Shown piece by piece: positions 54,972 through 64,000 of a stretch of DNA of 64,000 nt. The notes below the pieces were generated by a model. That model had not been told where the DNA came from and ran no database searches. It saw only the letters and a list, made by a program, of their open reading frames with translations. Source of the stretch: Thomasclavelia saccharogumia DSM 17460 (lineage in GTDB: Bacteria > Bacillota_I > Bacilli_A > Erysipelotrichales > Coprobacillaceae); assembly GCF_000686665.1 (NCBI RefSeq), contig NZ_JMLH01000001.1, forward strand, positions 62,001-126,000, read 5' to 3'. Position numbers and translations under genes: made by a program. How positions within the stretch are numbered: position 1 is the stretch's first letter; each line of letters opens with the position of its first letter.

Positions 54972-55011
54972 TTAGTGTATAATGATGATATATTTTAATT
55001 GAGGTGAACAT

Positions 55012-55524
55012 ATGCAAACAATCGCAAAATTTGAAAAAGTATCAGTTAAACAGTTTTTAAATGATTTTAAAGACAGTTTTCCTGAGTATCATGAAACAAC
55101 AATAAATGAAATTTATGATTCATTGACATTGCCAAAAAGAGCTACAGTAGGCTCAGCCGGATATGATTTTTATACTCCGATCGATTTTATTTTAAAACCT
55201 AATGAAACTATCAAAATTCCTACTGGAATTAGAGTTTCTATTAATGAAGGCTGGTTTTTAGCAATCTTCCCAAGAAGTGGTTTAGGCTTTAAATATCGTT
55301 TACAATTAAACAACACTGTCGGGATAATTGACAGTGACTACTATTATAGTGATAATGAAGGTCATATTTTTATTAAGATCACTAATGATAGTAATGAAAA
55401 TAAAACGGTGGAAATAAAAAAAGGACAAGGATTTGCCCAAGGAATATTTATGCCTTTTGGTATTTGTGAAGATGACGATACTGATCAACAGCGTAATGGT
55501 GGCTTCGGTTCAACAACTAAATAA
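55012..55524 (+). CDS. dut: dUTP diphosphatase
   Basis: A 170-residue trimeric dUTPase. Motif 1 GSAGYDF near 45, motif 3 FPRSGLGFKYRLQL near 85 and GIIDSDYY, and motif 5 GGFGSTTK at the C-terminus are all present. About 40 extra N-terminal residues exceed the usual 140-150. GAGGTG precedes the ATG. It prevents uracil entry into DNA and supplies dUMP for thymidylate, which matters since tdk is broken. Confidence 0.94.
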   Translation: MQTIAKFEKVSVKQFLNDFKDSFPEYHETTINEIYDSLTLPKRATVGSAGYDFYTPIDFILKPNETIKIPTGIRVSINEGWFLAIFPRSGLGFKYRLQLNNTVGIIDSDYYYSDNEGHIFIKITNDSNENKTVEIKKGQGFAQGIFMPFGICEDDDTDQQRNGGFGSTTK

Positions 55525-55528
55525 TGTA

Positions 55529-55554
55529 ACAGTACAATTTAAGTACTGTTTTTT
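55529..55554 (+). terminator. dut terminator
   Basis: ACAGTAC / GTACTGT stem, seven-base loop and T-run just past the stop. Confidence 0.85.
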
Positions 55555-55589
55555 ATTATAAACAAAAAATGGATAGACTTCTTTAAATC

Positions 55590-55700
55590 GGTTCTTTCTT
55601 ACTTTAGGGTAAACATTAAAAAAAGATTTCTTAAATGATTATTAAATATGATCATTTTTTGAAATCTCTTTTTTTAACTACCCATTATCGAGTAAGAACC
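55590..55700. repeat. Intergenic two-stem element, copy B
   Basis: Ends GGTTCTTTCTTACTTTAGGG and TTATCGAGTAAGAACC are imperfectly inverted. The inner stem AAAGATTTC / GAAATCT has T-runs on both strands (55622-55676). It matches copy A (2905-3008) along both arms, while the inner loop differs. It also lies between convergent genes (dut and the LytTR regulator) and can terminate both. Confidence 0.65.
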
Positions 55701-55718
55701 TTTAAATCAACCTACTGT

Positions 55719-56414
55719 TTATTTCTTTAAATATTCATCAATAAATGTATAAATTTCTTTTGATCTTGAATGAGCAATTTCAAAAGTTTGATATGTTTCA
55801 TTGGTTTTAACCACGATTTGATAATGATTATATCTTAATATATGTTTTAAATTAACGATACTATCACGATTAACCATAATGAAACATGAATTTAATTTCT
55901 TATAAATATCTTTTAATGTCTTTTCCATTAATCGCTCTTCTTTATTGGTAAATAGATATATTTTCCGATCAAGCATTTTAATATATTTAATATTTTTTTG
56001 TTTAAATAAAGTACTATTATTTCCAGCTGTTTTCAAACTAACATATTCCCTAATAAGAAGCTTGAAACAATCTTTAATATCTTTAAGCAATAATTTATCA
56101 ATATCTTTTATGTCAATAAAATCATAAACATTAAGAAAATAAGAATTGTATCTTTTATATTTATCATTAGAAATAAAAATAATAATTATTTCTTTATTAA
56201 AAAAATAAAGTTCTTTAGCGATATTAGCTCCTGTACAACTAAAATCATCTAAATCGATTATTACTATTTCATAATTCTTTTTTTCATCTACTAATTCATC
56301 TAATTTAGATATTTTAAAAATTCGATAATCATAGTTTTCTTTAAATAATTCTTTTGAAATAAAATTATGAATAGCTTGATTCATCAGTTTTGATAATACT
56401 GCGATATTTATCAT
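55719..56414 (-). CDS. LytTR DNA-binding regulator with atypical receiver
   Basis: A 231-residue protein. The N-terminal receiver-like domain (about 1-115) keeps a candidate D in IVIIDLDDF near 53 but begins NIAVLSKLMN, lacking the usual acidic pair, so phosphorylation may not operate. The LytTR domain (about 135-231) includes CFIMVNRDSIVNLKHI and YNHYQIVVKT. No histidine kinase lies beside it. It is divergent from the secreted protein and ATPase-permease genes, which it probably controls. GGAGAGGGC is its SD. Confidence 0.8.
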   Translation of the reverse strand: MINIAVLSKLMNQAIHNFISKELFKENYDYRIFKISKLDELVDEKKNYEIVIIDLDDFSCTGANIAKELYFFNKEIIIIFISNDKYKRYNSYFLNVYDFIDIKDIDKLLLKDIKDCFKLLIREYVSLKTAGNNSTLFKQKNIKYIKMLDRKIYLFTNKEERLMEKTLKDIYKKLNSCFIMVNRDSIVNLKHILRYNHYQIVVKTNETYQTFEIAHSRSKEIYTFIDEYLKK

Positions 56415-56479
56415 TTTTAATGCCCTCTCCCATATTTTTAAACATCATTTTTCTCTTTTTAAACATATAATTATATAAT

Positions 56480-56530
56480 TTATAAAAATTATAATATAAT
56501 ACAAGTATCTAACAAGTGACAAATGTCATA
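56480..56530. promoter_or_regulatory. Promoter and palindrome between LytTR regulator and secreted protein
   Basis: TATAAT at about 56491 on the plus strand is followed by TGACAAATGTCA (56517-56528), a perfect five-base-arm palindrome. It could be an operator for the divergent regulator. A repressor there would block the plus-strand operon. Confidence 0.4.
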
Positions 56531-56609
56531 TAATTACAATAGTTTTTATTCACTACAATACACTAATTATGAACAACTATAAATCATGGGGAAAGGATAA
56601 AGATATATT

Positions 56610-57002
56610 ATGAAAAAATTTAAAAATATTTGTTTTATAACTATTTTAGTATTATTAGTATTTACTGGATTTAATGTTTGCCAAATAAATGCCCAAACTA
56701 AATCAACCGAAAAATTCCATGCTATTTGGGATGCTTTGCATACTGCCAGAATGACATTAACAGCCTCTGGGGGAACAAAGTTTACTAATGCCAGCTATAA
56801 AGAAGAACTATCAATAGAAACTTTATTTAAAAATAAATCAGGTGCAAAAATATCTTCTGACGGAAAATCAGCTTATATCTCATATACTTTTTATGCAACA
56901 TGTACTGACAAGATTGGTAAAAAACATGTATATGAAGAACCTACATCTTTAAGAGTTTATTGGTCTAATCCAAATTATCAATCAGTAACAGAAACTGAAT
57001 AA
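56610..57002 (+). CDS. Small secreted protein of unknown function
   Basis: A 130-residue exported protein with no family I recognise. A signal peptide (about 1-28, cleavage after INA) is followed by a roughly 100-residue mature part that begins TKSTEKFHAIWDALHTAR and is rich in Ser, Thr, Tyr and Lys, with a single Cys, suggestive of a small beta fold. It has no bacteriocin leader (double glycine) or lactococcin-972 pattern. It sits right before two ATPase-FtsX fusions, under the LytTR regulator, which suggests a role as a signal, a toxin or a partner of the transporter. SD is GGGGAAAGG. Confidence 0.7.
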   Translation: MKKFKNICFITILVLLVFTGFNVCQINAQTKSTEKFHAIWDALHTARMTLTASGGTKFTNASYKEELSIETLFKNKSGAKISSDGKSAYISYTFYATCTDKIGKKHVYEEPTSLRVYWSNPNYQSVTETE

Positions 57003-57054
57003 AATTAAATAGTTGTTCATAATTGGGTATCTATACTTAGAAAGAGGGATTCTA

Positions 57055-59034
57055 ATGATTAAATTAGATAATATAAAAATTAAGTATAATAACAATGTTA
57101 TTATCAAACAAGGAAGCATCTCATTGTTTAATGGTGAAATTACTTGTATTAGCGGTAAATCTGGTTGTGGTAAAACATCATTATTATATTTGATTGGCTT
57201 ACTTACAACAGAACAAAATTATTCTTATTATCTCGATGATCAATTGATCGATCTTCACGATAATAAGAAAATTGAATTAATCAGACAAAATAAAATAGGT
57301 TTCATTTTACAAGATAATACGATTCTTGAAGATTTATCAGTGATTGATAACATCTTTTTTCATAATAATGATAATAAATTAGCTAATGAGTTATTATCAT
57401 ATTTTGATCTTATAACTAAAAAAGATGTTTATCCTAAAAATTTATCAACTGGTGAAAAAAGACGTTTATCAATATGTATTGCCTTAGCTAAAGAACCAGC
57501 AATTCTTATTGGTGATGAAATAACTGCTTCACTAGATCCTGAGCAAAAAAATAATGTTTTTCAAAAGTTAAAACATTATGCTTTAGAAAATAATATTTGT
57601 GTTGTTCTTGCTTCTCATGATGATATGATCATCAATAATTGTAATCATCTTTATGAAATTAGAAATCAAGAAATTATTGAATTAAGACATGTTTCATTAT
57701 CAAAACCAGCTGTTTCAAAAAATAAAGATCATGTCTACGATCTTAAAAAATATTTAAAAGCATATCAGAAAAAACATTATTTTAACTATCTTATTTCAAC
57801 CTTTTTGATTGCTCTAGCATTATTAATGTGCAGTGCTATTACCTCAACCTTTCATGCCATCGAAACTGATTTCAACCAAACTTTTGATACTTTATCACCT
57901 AAAAAAATTGGTATCGTTAAATTAAATGAAGAAGAGCTTAAAAACCGTGAAGAATCACCGCAATCTTATGAAAATGATGTTCCCTACATTAGAGAATCAT
58001 GGACAACGTTAACTGATAAAGAGATTCAAGCTATTGAAGACCTTAAAAACGTTGAAAATATCTATCCTTATTATGAATTGGAATATCGTATTGGTACAGT
58101 CTATATAAATAATAAATCATTTATTTTTCCAGAAAATACAATAGTTTCTTTACAACCATATTACCAAAATGAAAGCAGTTATGATTATCGAGATGATGGT
58201 ATATATATAAGTCAGAGATTTGCCGATGATTTTAATATTAAAGTTAATGATACTATCAAAATCCCTTTAACAGCAGGAATTGCTCAAAATATTGATTCTT
58301 CTGTAGATAAAATTATCTTGGAAACAAAAGTAATTGGAATTAAAAAAGACGATACTACTATTGTCAGTAGAAGTGAAAATTCAGAACATGTATTATTATT
58401 AAGCCCTTACTATTTAAAAATCAGTGATAAACAATTTTATGATTTGTATCAACAGCTTACCCCGACATTACCACCGACAGGATCTTATATTATTTTTGCA
58501 ACTAAAAATGAATATGTTCCTACAATTATAAATAATCTAAAAAAAACCTTTAATGAAGGTGAAATAGCTTATACTTATCCAATTTATAAAGAAATGGAAA
58601 CAATGAAACAAAACCAATTGGGTACTGAATACTTAGTGGAAATTACTGTCAGTGTAATGATTATTGGGTTATTGACTCTTATTAAATATATTCAATTAAA
58701 AAATCGTCAAAACGAATTAAATATGTTAAGAGCCAATGGTATTTCTAATAAAAAAATAATATCGGCTTTTTGTCAGGAATCATTGATTCAAAGTTTAAAA
58801 GTACTAGCAATAACAATGATCATCTATATTTTTATTTCTTTACCAAATCTATTTTTAGAGATTAAATTTCCTAATCTATTAATAGAGTTATCTTTATATG
58901 CTCGTCTATCAACATATGATCTAATAATTCTAATTATAGTCGCTATTCTTTCCTTTACCGCTCCAACATATCTTGTTCTTCGCACAATCTTGAAAAAAGA
59001 TATTACAACATTATTAAGGGAAACTTATGATTAA
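57055..59034 (+). CDS. ATPase-FtsX-type permease fusion (ABC transporter)
   Basis: A 659-residue protein. The N-terminal ATPase has Walker A GKSGCGKTSLLY near 36, signature LSTGEKRR (not LSGGQ) and Walker B ILIGDEITASLDP. After about 235 a helix (about 245-265), a large external domain and three more helices (525-545, 575-600, 620-640) give an FtsX/MacB-like topology. ATG 57055 is chosen for AGAGGG 8 bases upstream. It overlaps its paralogue. Such fused ATPase-permeases handle peptides, lantibiotic immunity or lipoproteins. Confidence 0.82.
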   Translation: MIKLDNIKIKYNNNVIIKQGSISLFNGEITCISGKSGCGKTSLLYLIGLLTTEQNYSYYLDDQLIDLHDNKKIELIRQNKIGFILQDNTILEDLSVIDNIFFHNNDNKLANELLSYFDLITKKDVYPKNLSTGEKRRLSICIALAKEPAILIGDEITASLDPEQKNNVFQKLKHYALENNICVVLASHDDMIINNCNHLYEIRNQEIIELRHVSLSKPAVSKNKDHVYDLKKYLKAYQKKHYFNYLISTFLIALALLMCSAITSTFHAIETDFNQTFDTLSPKKIGIVKLNEEELKNREESPQSYENDVPYIRESWTTLTDKEIQAIEDLKNVENIYPYYELEYRIGTVYINNKSFIFPENTIVSLQPYYQNESSYDYRDDGIYISQRFADDFNIKVNDTIKIPLTAGIAQNIDSSVDKIILETKVIGIKKDDTTIVSRSENSEHVLLLSPYYLKISDKQFYDLYQQLTPTLPPTGSYIIFATKNEYVPTIINNLKKTFNEGEIAYTYPIYKEMETMKQNQLGTEYLVEITVSVMIIGLLTLIKYIQLKNRQNELNMLRANGISNKKIISAFCQESLIQSLKVLAITMIIYIFISLPNLFLEIKFPNLLIELSLYARLSTYDLIILIIVAILSFTAPTYLVLRTILKKDITTLLRETYD

Positions 59035-60697
59035 AATTGAAAATATTGATCTTGCTTATGACCAGACATTAATCAAAGATGGTCGATTATTATTAAATGA
59101 AGGACAAATTACTGTGCTTAGCGGAAATAGCGGCTGTGGTAAAACCACATTACTATACTTAGTTGGATTAATTAATACTAATTGGCAGTGTGATTATTAT
59201 TTCTATGATAAAAAAATTAATTTACGAGATGAGCAGAATAACAGTTTATTAAGAAGATATTATATTAGTAATGTTCTTCAAGAATTTGATTTACTTGATG
59301 ATCTTAAAATAGATGAAGTACTTAAATCATTATCTTTATTAGCAAACCAAAAATACGATCCTGATGAGATTACAAATTTACTTTTACAACTTGATCTCGA
59401 TATAAACTTAAATACTCTTATAAAAAATCTTTCTACTGGGCAAAAACAACGTCTTAATCTTTTATTTGCCCTAATAAAAAAACCAAAATTATTAATTCTT
59501 GATGAACCAACAAGTGCTCTTGATAAAGAAAATACTAAACTTTTTATCAAGATTCTAAAAGAAATCACAATTAAAAATAATTTAATTGTAGTTATTGCCA
59601 GTCATGATCAACAGATAATTGATAATAGTGATGTAGTTTACCAAATTCAAGATCAACACTTAAAATGTCTTAATCATGTTAATGAAATCCCCTCTACTTT
59701 AATTTATCAGAATGGATCAATTATTCCCTTTTTAAAAAATTACATTATTAATCACTTAAAAAGTAAACAATGTATGATCCTTTTACTTACAATTACATTG
59801 ATTATTAATATTTGTATAATTTTCCAAACATATTTTGAATCCATACAAAATAAACAGTTAGAAAATATTATTTTAATGGGCGGTAATGAATGTCTTTTAA
59901 CAAAATCCGACAATTCTAAAATAAATAATTCTGAATTATTAAAATTTAAAAAACAGTATCGTTATTTAAAAGCTTATCCCTATACTAAAATAAAAACAAC
60001 GCTCGAAGATAATACCACAGTTACTTTGATTCCCTATTTTCCTGAACAAGATAGATTTACTGATGGTTTCTACGCCACATCTAAAGTATATGATAAAATG
60101 AAGAATAAAAAATTTTTCACAGTTAATGTCTATGACAAAACAATTGTTATTAATAATTTAAAAAAATATCAATTTTCTCAAGATAAAATCATTTACTTAG
60201 ATAATAATCTAATCAATGAATATCTAACCAATGATCAACACCTTCTTATCTTTACAAATCCTGAAGATGTATTAGCTGTTTGTAAAAACAGTACTTATGA
60301 ATGTACCCCTTTATTAAATAATTTAGATAGTCTATTACATCATTATCATAGTACTGGTATTTATTTAAATTTGATTTTAGGTTTAATTTATGCCCTTTCA
60401 ACAGTATTATCATACATTATTCAGTTTCAACTGCTTTATCACACCCAAAAAAGATTAACTTTATTTAAAGTACACGGTTTATCAATTAAACAATCTAATT
60501 TAATCCATATAATTATTTTATTTTTACAATATTTATCAATTACCATAATATCATTATTTATTTTATCTTTCTTTACTAACCTTTTAAATTCATTATTAAA
60601 AATTTGTATTTGTCTTATCATTACAATAATAATTCCCCATATTTTTATAATTTATAAGTTGACTAATAAAAAAATAATAGCCACAATAAGAAACTAA
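59027..60697 (+). CDS. Second ATPase-permease fusion of the LytTR locus
   Basis: A 556-residue relative of the preceding protein starting MIKIENIDLAYDQ, with Walker A GNSGCGKTTLLY near 38, signature LSTGQKQRLNLL and Walker B LILDEPTSALD. One helix (about 246-268), a shorter external domain, then three C-terminal helices (about 441-545) end the protein. The two fusions may form a heterodimer. It overlaps the previous gene by eight bases and is followed by the bidirectional terminator at 60697. Confidence 0.82.
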   Translation: MIKIENIDLAYDQTLIKDGRLLLNEGQITVLSGNSGCGKTTLLYLVGLINTNWQCDYYFYDKKINLRDEQNNSLLRRYYISNVLQEFDLLDDLKIDEVLKSLSLLANQKYDPDEITNLLLQLDLDINLNTLIKNLSTGQKQRLNLLFALIKKPKLLILDEPTSALDKENTKLFIKILKEITIKNNLIVVIASHDQQIIDNSDVVYQIQDQHLKCLNHVNEIPSTLIYQNGSIIPFLKNYIINHLKSKQCMILLLTITLIINICIIFQTYFESIQNKQLENIILMGGNECLLTKSDNSKINNSELLKFKKQYRYLKAYPYTKIKTTLEDNTTVTLIPYFPEQDRFTDGFYATSKVYDKMKNKKFFTVNVYDKTIVINNLKKYQFSQDKIIYLDNNLINEYLTNDQHLLIFTNPEDVLAVCKNSTYECTPLLNNLDSLLHHYHSTGIYLNLILGLIYALSTVLSYIIQFQLLYHTQKRLTLFKVHGLSIKQSNLIHIIILFLQYLSITIISLFILSFFTNLLNSLLKICICLIITIIIPHIFIIYKLTNKKIIATIRN

Positions 60698-60719
60698 AAA
60701 GACTCATTTCGAGTCTTTT
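60697..60719. terminator. Bidirectional terminator
   Basis: AAAAGACTC / GAGTCTTTT between convergent transcripts, T-rich on both strands. Confidence 0.85.
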
Positions 60720-60720
60720 A

Positions 60721-62496
60721 TTAATTATTTACAAACTGTGAATTATATAGTTTTTCATACACCCCCTGTTTAGCTAATAATTCCTCATGCGTCCCTTGTT
60801 CTACAATATCGCCATTATTGATTACTAAAATTAAATCCGCACTTTTTATCGTTGATAACCGATGGGCGATAACAAAACTTGTTCTACCTTTCATAACTGT
60901 TTGCATTGCCTCTTGTAGCATTTTTTCTAAGCGAGTATCTACTGATGAGGTTGCCTCATCTAAAATTAAAATTTGAGGATCTTTTAAAATAGCTCGCGCA
61001 ATCGTCAATAACTGTTTTTCACCCTGAGAAATGTTATTTGCTTCTTCATTAATATATGCATTATAACCATCAGGTAAAGTCCGAATAAAATGATGAACAT
61101 TCGCCATTTTAGCTGCTTTGATTATTTCATCTTTACGGGCATCTAAACGACCATAGCGAATATTATCATAAATAGTTCCCGAATATAACCAAGTATCTTG
61201 CAGCACCATTCCAAACATTGCCCGCAGTTCATTTCGTGGTAAATCTCGTATATCAATGCCATCAATCTTGATACTACCGCCTTTAACATCATAAAAACGT
61301 AATAATAGATTGATAATCGTCGTTTTACCAGCACCTGTAGGACCAACAATTGCTACCATTTGTCCTTTTTTTATCTGGACATTTAAATCTTTCATCAAAT
61401 TTTCTTCATAATAACCAAATTGAACATGTTCAAAACTTACATCTCCCTGTACTTGATCAAGATGTTTAGGCAAATCAGCCTCTGGTACTTCTTCATTTTC
61501 ATCAAGTAATTCAATAACTCTTCCTAGTGCTGCAAAAGCTGATTGAATTTGTGATGATAAACTAGAAATCTGTGATAAGGGATCATTGATTTGCCAAATA
61601 TAACGAATAAATGCTTGTAATTGCCCAACTTGAAATGTTCCTGCAATTACCTCAATCGTTCCAACTACGGCTATTGCTCCGATAGCTAAATATGTAACTA
61701 ATGAATTTAGTGGGGCAATAGTTGATGAAACAAATTGTGCTTTAAAAGCATTTGCTTTCAAGTTTTCATTAATACTTTCAAATTTTTCAATCGATTCCAT
61801 TTGTTGATTATATAATAGAATTTCATTATACCCCGTATACATTTCTGTTATCGCACTATTTAATTCACCTAAAGCATCCTGTTGATTTTTAAATAATTTT
61901 TGACTTTTTCTAACTATTAATTTTGTTACTAATAGCGATAAAGGAATGATCATCGTTCCAATCAATGCCATTTTAAAATTAAGCATATACATCATACTCA
62001 ACGCTAAAATAAGCGTTAATATCCCACTGACAATTTGCGTAAAACTTTGTTGTAAGGCATTTGAAATAGCATCGACATCATTTGTAATCCGACTTAAAAC
62101 ATCACCATAATGATGATTATCAAAATATCTTACTGGTAATTTACGAATTTTATTTTGTAAAGCATTACGAAGATCTTCCATTGTATGTTGAATTGCATTA
62201 GTTAAAAATACTGCTGATATCATTTGTGAAACAGTCTTGATAATGTAAATGATTGCTAGAGTGATGATTATTTTAATAATTATATCAAAACTAATTGTTA
62301 TATTTGTCAAGTTACTGCTTTTAGCTACATCACTAGCTAATTGCGTTGTTATTTTTCCCTCAAAAGATGGAGCTAAAGCAATCGAAATATTAAAAGCAAA
62401 AATCATTATGATTGCAATAACAAATTGCCATTTATAGGGTCTAATATATGGTAAGAGTCCTTTTAAACTCTTTTTCAAACTATATTTATTATTCAT
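60721..62496 (-). CDS. ABC exporter half-transporter (MdlB/LmrA-like)
   Basis: A 591-residue ATPase-permease of the multidrug/lipid family. Six helices precede the ATPase with Walker A GPTGAGKTTIIN near 375, signature NISQGEKQLLTIARA (ISQGE in place of LSGGQ) and Walker B LILDEATSSVD. It overlaps its partner by eight bases, so they are translated together and probably heterodimerise. The variant signature suggests that the two ATP sites are unequal. The substrate cannot be read from sequence. Confidence 0.88.
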   Translation of the reverse strand: MNNKYSLKKSLKGLLPYIRPYKWQFVIAIIMIFAFNISIALAPSFEGKITTQLASDVAKSSNLTNITISFDIIIKIIITLAIIYIIKTVSQMISAVFLTNAIQHTMEDLRNALQNKIRKLPVRYFDNHHYGDVLSRITNDVDAISNALQQSFTQIVSGILTLILALSMMYMLNFKMALIGTMIIPLSLLVTKLIVRKSQKLFKNQQDALGELNSAITEMYTGYNEILLYNQQMESIEKFESINENLKANAFKAQFVSSTIAPLNSLVTYLAIGAIAVVGTIEVIAGTFQVGQLQAFIRYIWQINDPLSQISSLSSQIQSAFAALGRVIELLDENEEVPEADLPKHLDQVQGDVSFEHVQFGYYEENLMKDLNVQIKKGQMVAIVGPTGAGKTTIINLLLRFYDVKGGSIKIDGIDIRDLPRNELRAMFGMVLQDTWLYSGTIYDNIRYGRLDARKDEIIKAAKMANVHHFIRTLPDGYNAYINEEANNISQGEKQLLTIARAILKDPQILILDEATSSVDTRLEKMLQEAMQTVMKGRTSFVIAHRLSTIKSADLILVINNGDIVEQGTHEELLAKQGVYEKLYNSQFVNN

Positions 62497-64000
62497 AATT
62501 TAATTCCTCCTCACTTAATTGAGAAGTTGCAATCTCATAGTAAATTTGACACTCTTTTAATAATTGATGATGTGTTCCCTGCCCAACTACTTTTCCTTCA
62601 TTTAAAACAATAATTTGATCAGCATCCATAATACTGGAAATTCTCTGGGCCACAACTAACATGATCGATTCACTTAGTTCTTTTTTCAATTCTTTTCTTA
62701 AAACCGCATCCGTTTTAAAATCTAAAGCCGAAAAGGAATCATCAAAAATATAAATTTGGGCTTTTCTCACTAATGCTCTAGCAATACTTAATCGCTGTTT
62801 TTGACCACCTGAAACATTAGTAGCACCTTCACTTATAGGCTCATTAAAACCATTTTTTTTATCCATAATAAATGAATAAGCCTGAGCTACTTTAGCTGCA
62901 TGAATAACTTCTTCATCAGTAGCATCTTTTTTACCAAAGCGAATATTATCTGCAATACTACCACTAAAAAGTACTGCTTTTTGGGGAATCACCCCTAATT
63001 TATCACGTAGTTGTAAAACATCATAATCTCGAATATCTTTTCCATTAATTTTTATTCTTCCTTTACTTACATCATAAAATCTTGGAATTAAATTAACTAA
63101 CGTACTTTTACCTGAACCTGTGCTGCCAATAAATGCCACTACTTCTCCTTTTTTAGCTTTAAAAGACACATCATATAATACAGGTTCCTCACCATCAGGA
63201 TATACAAAAGTAACATGATCAAATTCGATACTTACTTCATCATTAGAGTTATCATCAACAGGATTATTTTTTATTGATGGTTCCAAATTAAGCACTTCTT
63301 CAATTCGCTTAGCTGACACTTCTGCTCGTGGATACATCATAAAAACTGTACAAAAAAGCATAATTGAAAACATCGCATGAAATAAATAATCCATAAAAGC
63401 AACAAGCTGACCAATTTCTAAAGAACCACTAGAAATCAGATGTGCTGCTACCCAATATATTGACATCCCCGCAATATTCATCAGCATAAAGAAAATTGGC
63501 TGGGTCATGATCATAATTTTAAATAATTTCTTTGAATATTTAGTAAAATGATAATTAGTTTCCTCAAAACGTTTTTGTTCATACGAATCATTGTTAAATG
63601 CCCTAATTACCCTGATTCCACTAAGATTTTCTCTAGAAATGCGATTTAAATCATCTAATGAATGCTGTTGATTTTCAGAAATAGGCTTAGTTATTTTCGC
63701 AACTAAAAAAACTCCTAAAATAATGATAGGAATCGTTGCAGCAATAATATACGATAAGCGAAGCGATGCTTGAGCAGTCATAATAAAACTAAAAATGAAC
63801 ATAATTGGCGTCATTAACGCTGTTCTAAGCAATACATTTACAAACTGCTGTATCTGAAATGCATCGTTATTCGTTCTTGTAATCATTGAAGATGTTCCTA
63901 TTTGATTAAATTCATTAGCTGTAAATTGTTGTACTTTTTTAAAAACATCATTTCTAATATCACGTGTAATTGAAGTTGAAATTTTAGCACAGCAATAACC
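62489..64000 (-). CDS. ABC exporter half-transporter, N-terminal part missing at the window edge
   Basis: The frame stays open to base 64000, so the gene continues to the right and only its last 504 codons lie here. An in-frame ATG at 63886 is not the real start: the preceding codons (GYCCAKISTSITRDIRNDVF) are typical of the ABC exporter membrane domain. The visible part has the last helices, Walker A GSTGSGKSTLVN, signature VSGGQKQRLSIARA and YIFDDSFSALD. Walker B shows FDDS instead of DEA, so its Glu is replaced by Asp and ATP hydrolysis at one site may be impaired. Confidence 0.88.
   Translation of the reverse strand, partial: GYCCAKISTSITRDIRNDVFKKVQQFTANEFNQIGTSSMITRTNNDAFQIQQFVNVLLRTALMTPIMFIFSFIMTAQASLRLSYIIAATIPIIILGVFLVAKITKPISENQQHSLDDLNRISRENLSGIRVIRAFNNDSYEQKRFEETNYHFTKYSKKLFKIMIMTQPIFFMLMNIAGMSIYWVAAHLISSGSLEIGQLVAFMDYLFHAMFSIMLFCTVFMMYPRAEVSAKRIEEVLNLEPSIKNNPVDDNSNDEVSIEFDHVTFVYPDGEEPVLYDVSFKAKKGEVVAFIGSTGSGKSTLVNLIPRFYDVSKGRIKINGKDIRDYDVLQLRDKLGVIPQKAVLFSGSIADNIRFGKKDATDEEVIHAAKVAQAYSFIMDKKNGFNEPISEGATNVSGGQKQRLSIARALVRKAQIYIFDDSFSALDFKTDAVLRKELKKELSESIMLVVAQRISSIMDADQIIVLNEGKVVGQGTHHQLLKECQIYYEIATSQLSEEELNYE

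Noticed and set aside
56610-57002. Lactococcin-972-type bacteriocin
   Set aside because: The neighbourhood is suggestive, but the mature sequence lacks the family pattern and there is no double-glycine leader.

Overview
The window is AT-rich, low-GC Firmicutes DNA. It carries spoIIE, so the organism descends from a spore former. Anaerobic ribonucleotide reductase (nrdDG), an LTA-synthase-type enzyme and the gene content and style point to a gut anaerobe of the Erysipelotrichia, close to the Clostridium ramosum/Coprobacillus group. The species is inference. No rRNA, tRNA, CRISPR array or intact transposase was seen. Several blocks (dnaB-rplI-gdpP-yybS-like; parA-parB; spoIIE-tilS-hpt-ftsH-hslO) are typical of the chromosome near the replication origin in Firmicutes.

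Layout. 1-7.8 kb: acyl-ACP thioesterase, VanY-type carboxypeptidase, a small membrane protein, an LtaS-like enzyme, a DUF951 protein, folD, dusB and hslO. 7.8-14.1 kb: a 30-residue membrane peptide, then ftsH, hpt, tilS and spoIIE, all on the minus strand. 14.1-18.2 kb: an accessory island with two divergent DUF4143 ATPases on the plus strand, separated and flanked by strongly conserved noncoding repeats. 18.2-22.8 kb: GNAT acetyltransferase, YgbA-like protein, CydCD-type ABC exporter and YbaN. 22.9-30.7 kb: two secreted enzymes with non-classical C-terminal anchor signals (an alpha/beta hydrolase and a 1574-residue GH31 glycosidase), with a tandem CarD-like pair between them. 30.9-38.1 kb: prmC, prfA, a decayed tdk, dnaB, rplI, gdpP and a DUF2232-like gene. 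38.4-47 kb: an ABC exporter, parB, parA, psd, pssA, nrdG and nrdD. 47-55.5 kb: a PIG-L lipoprotein, a membrane protein, a GT2-GtrA-YfhO glycosylation triad, a two-component system and dut. 55.7-60.7 kb: a LytTR regulator divergent from a small secreted protein and two ATPase-FtsX fusions. 60.7-64 kb: a heterodimeric ABC exporter, cut by the right edge.

Systems. The LtaS-like enzyme and the GT2/GtrA/YfhO triad could build and decorate a cell-surface polymer. NrdDG and Dut supply dNTPs, while thymidine kinase is broken (frameshift plus loss of the Walker B segment). PssA and Psd make phosphatidylethanolamine and are fused by overlap to the ParAB segregation operon.

Most worth a second look: (i) the DUF4143 ATPase cassettes, where flanks are far better conserved than the genes; (ii) three candidate small RNAs on the plus strand with C-rich, anti-Shine-Dalgarno-like unpaired segments; (iii) a terminator placed between promoter and gene ahead of the CarD pair; (iv) a dispersed two-stem intergenic element; (v) the LytTR/secreted protein/ATPase-permease locus; (vi) the tdk pseudogene.
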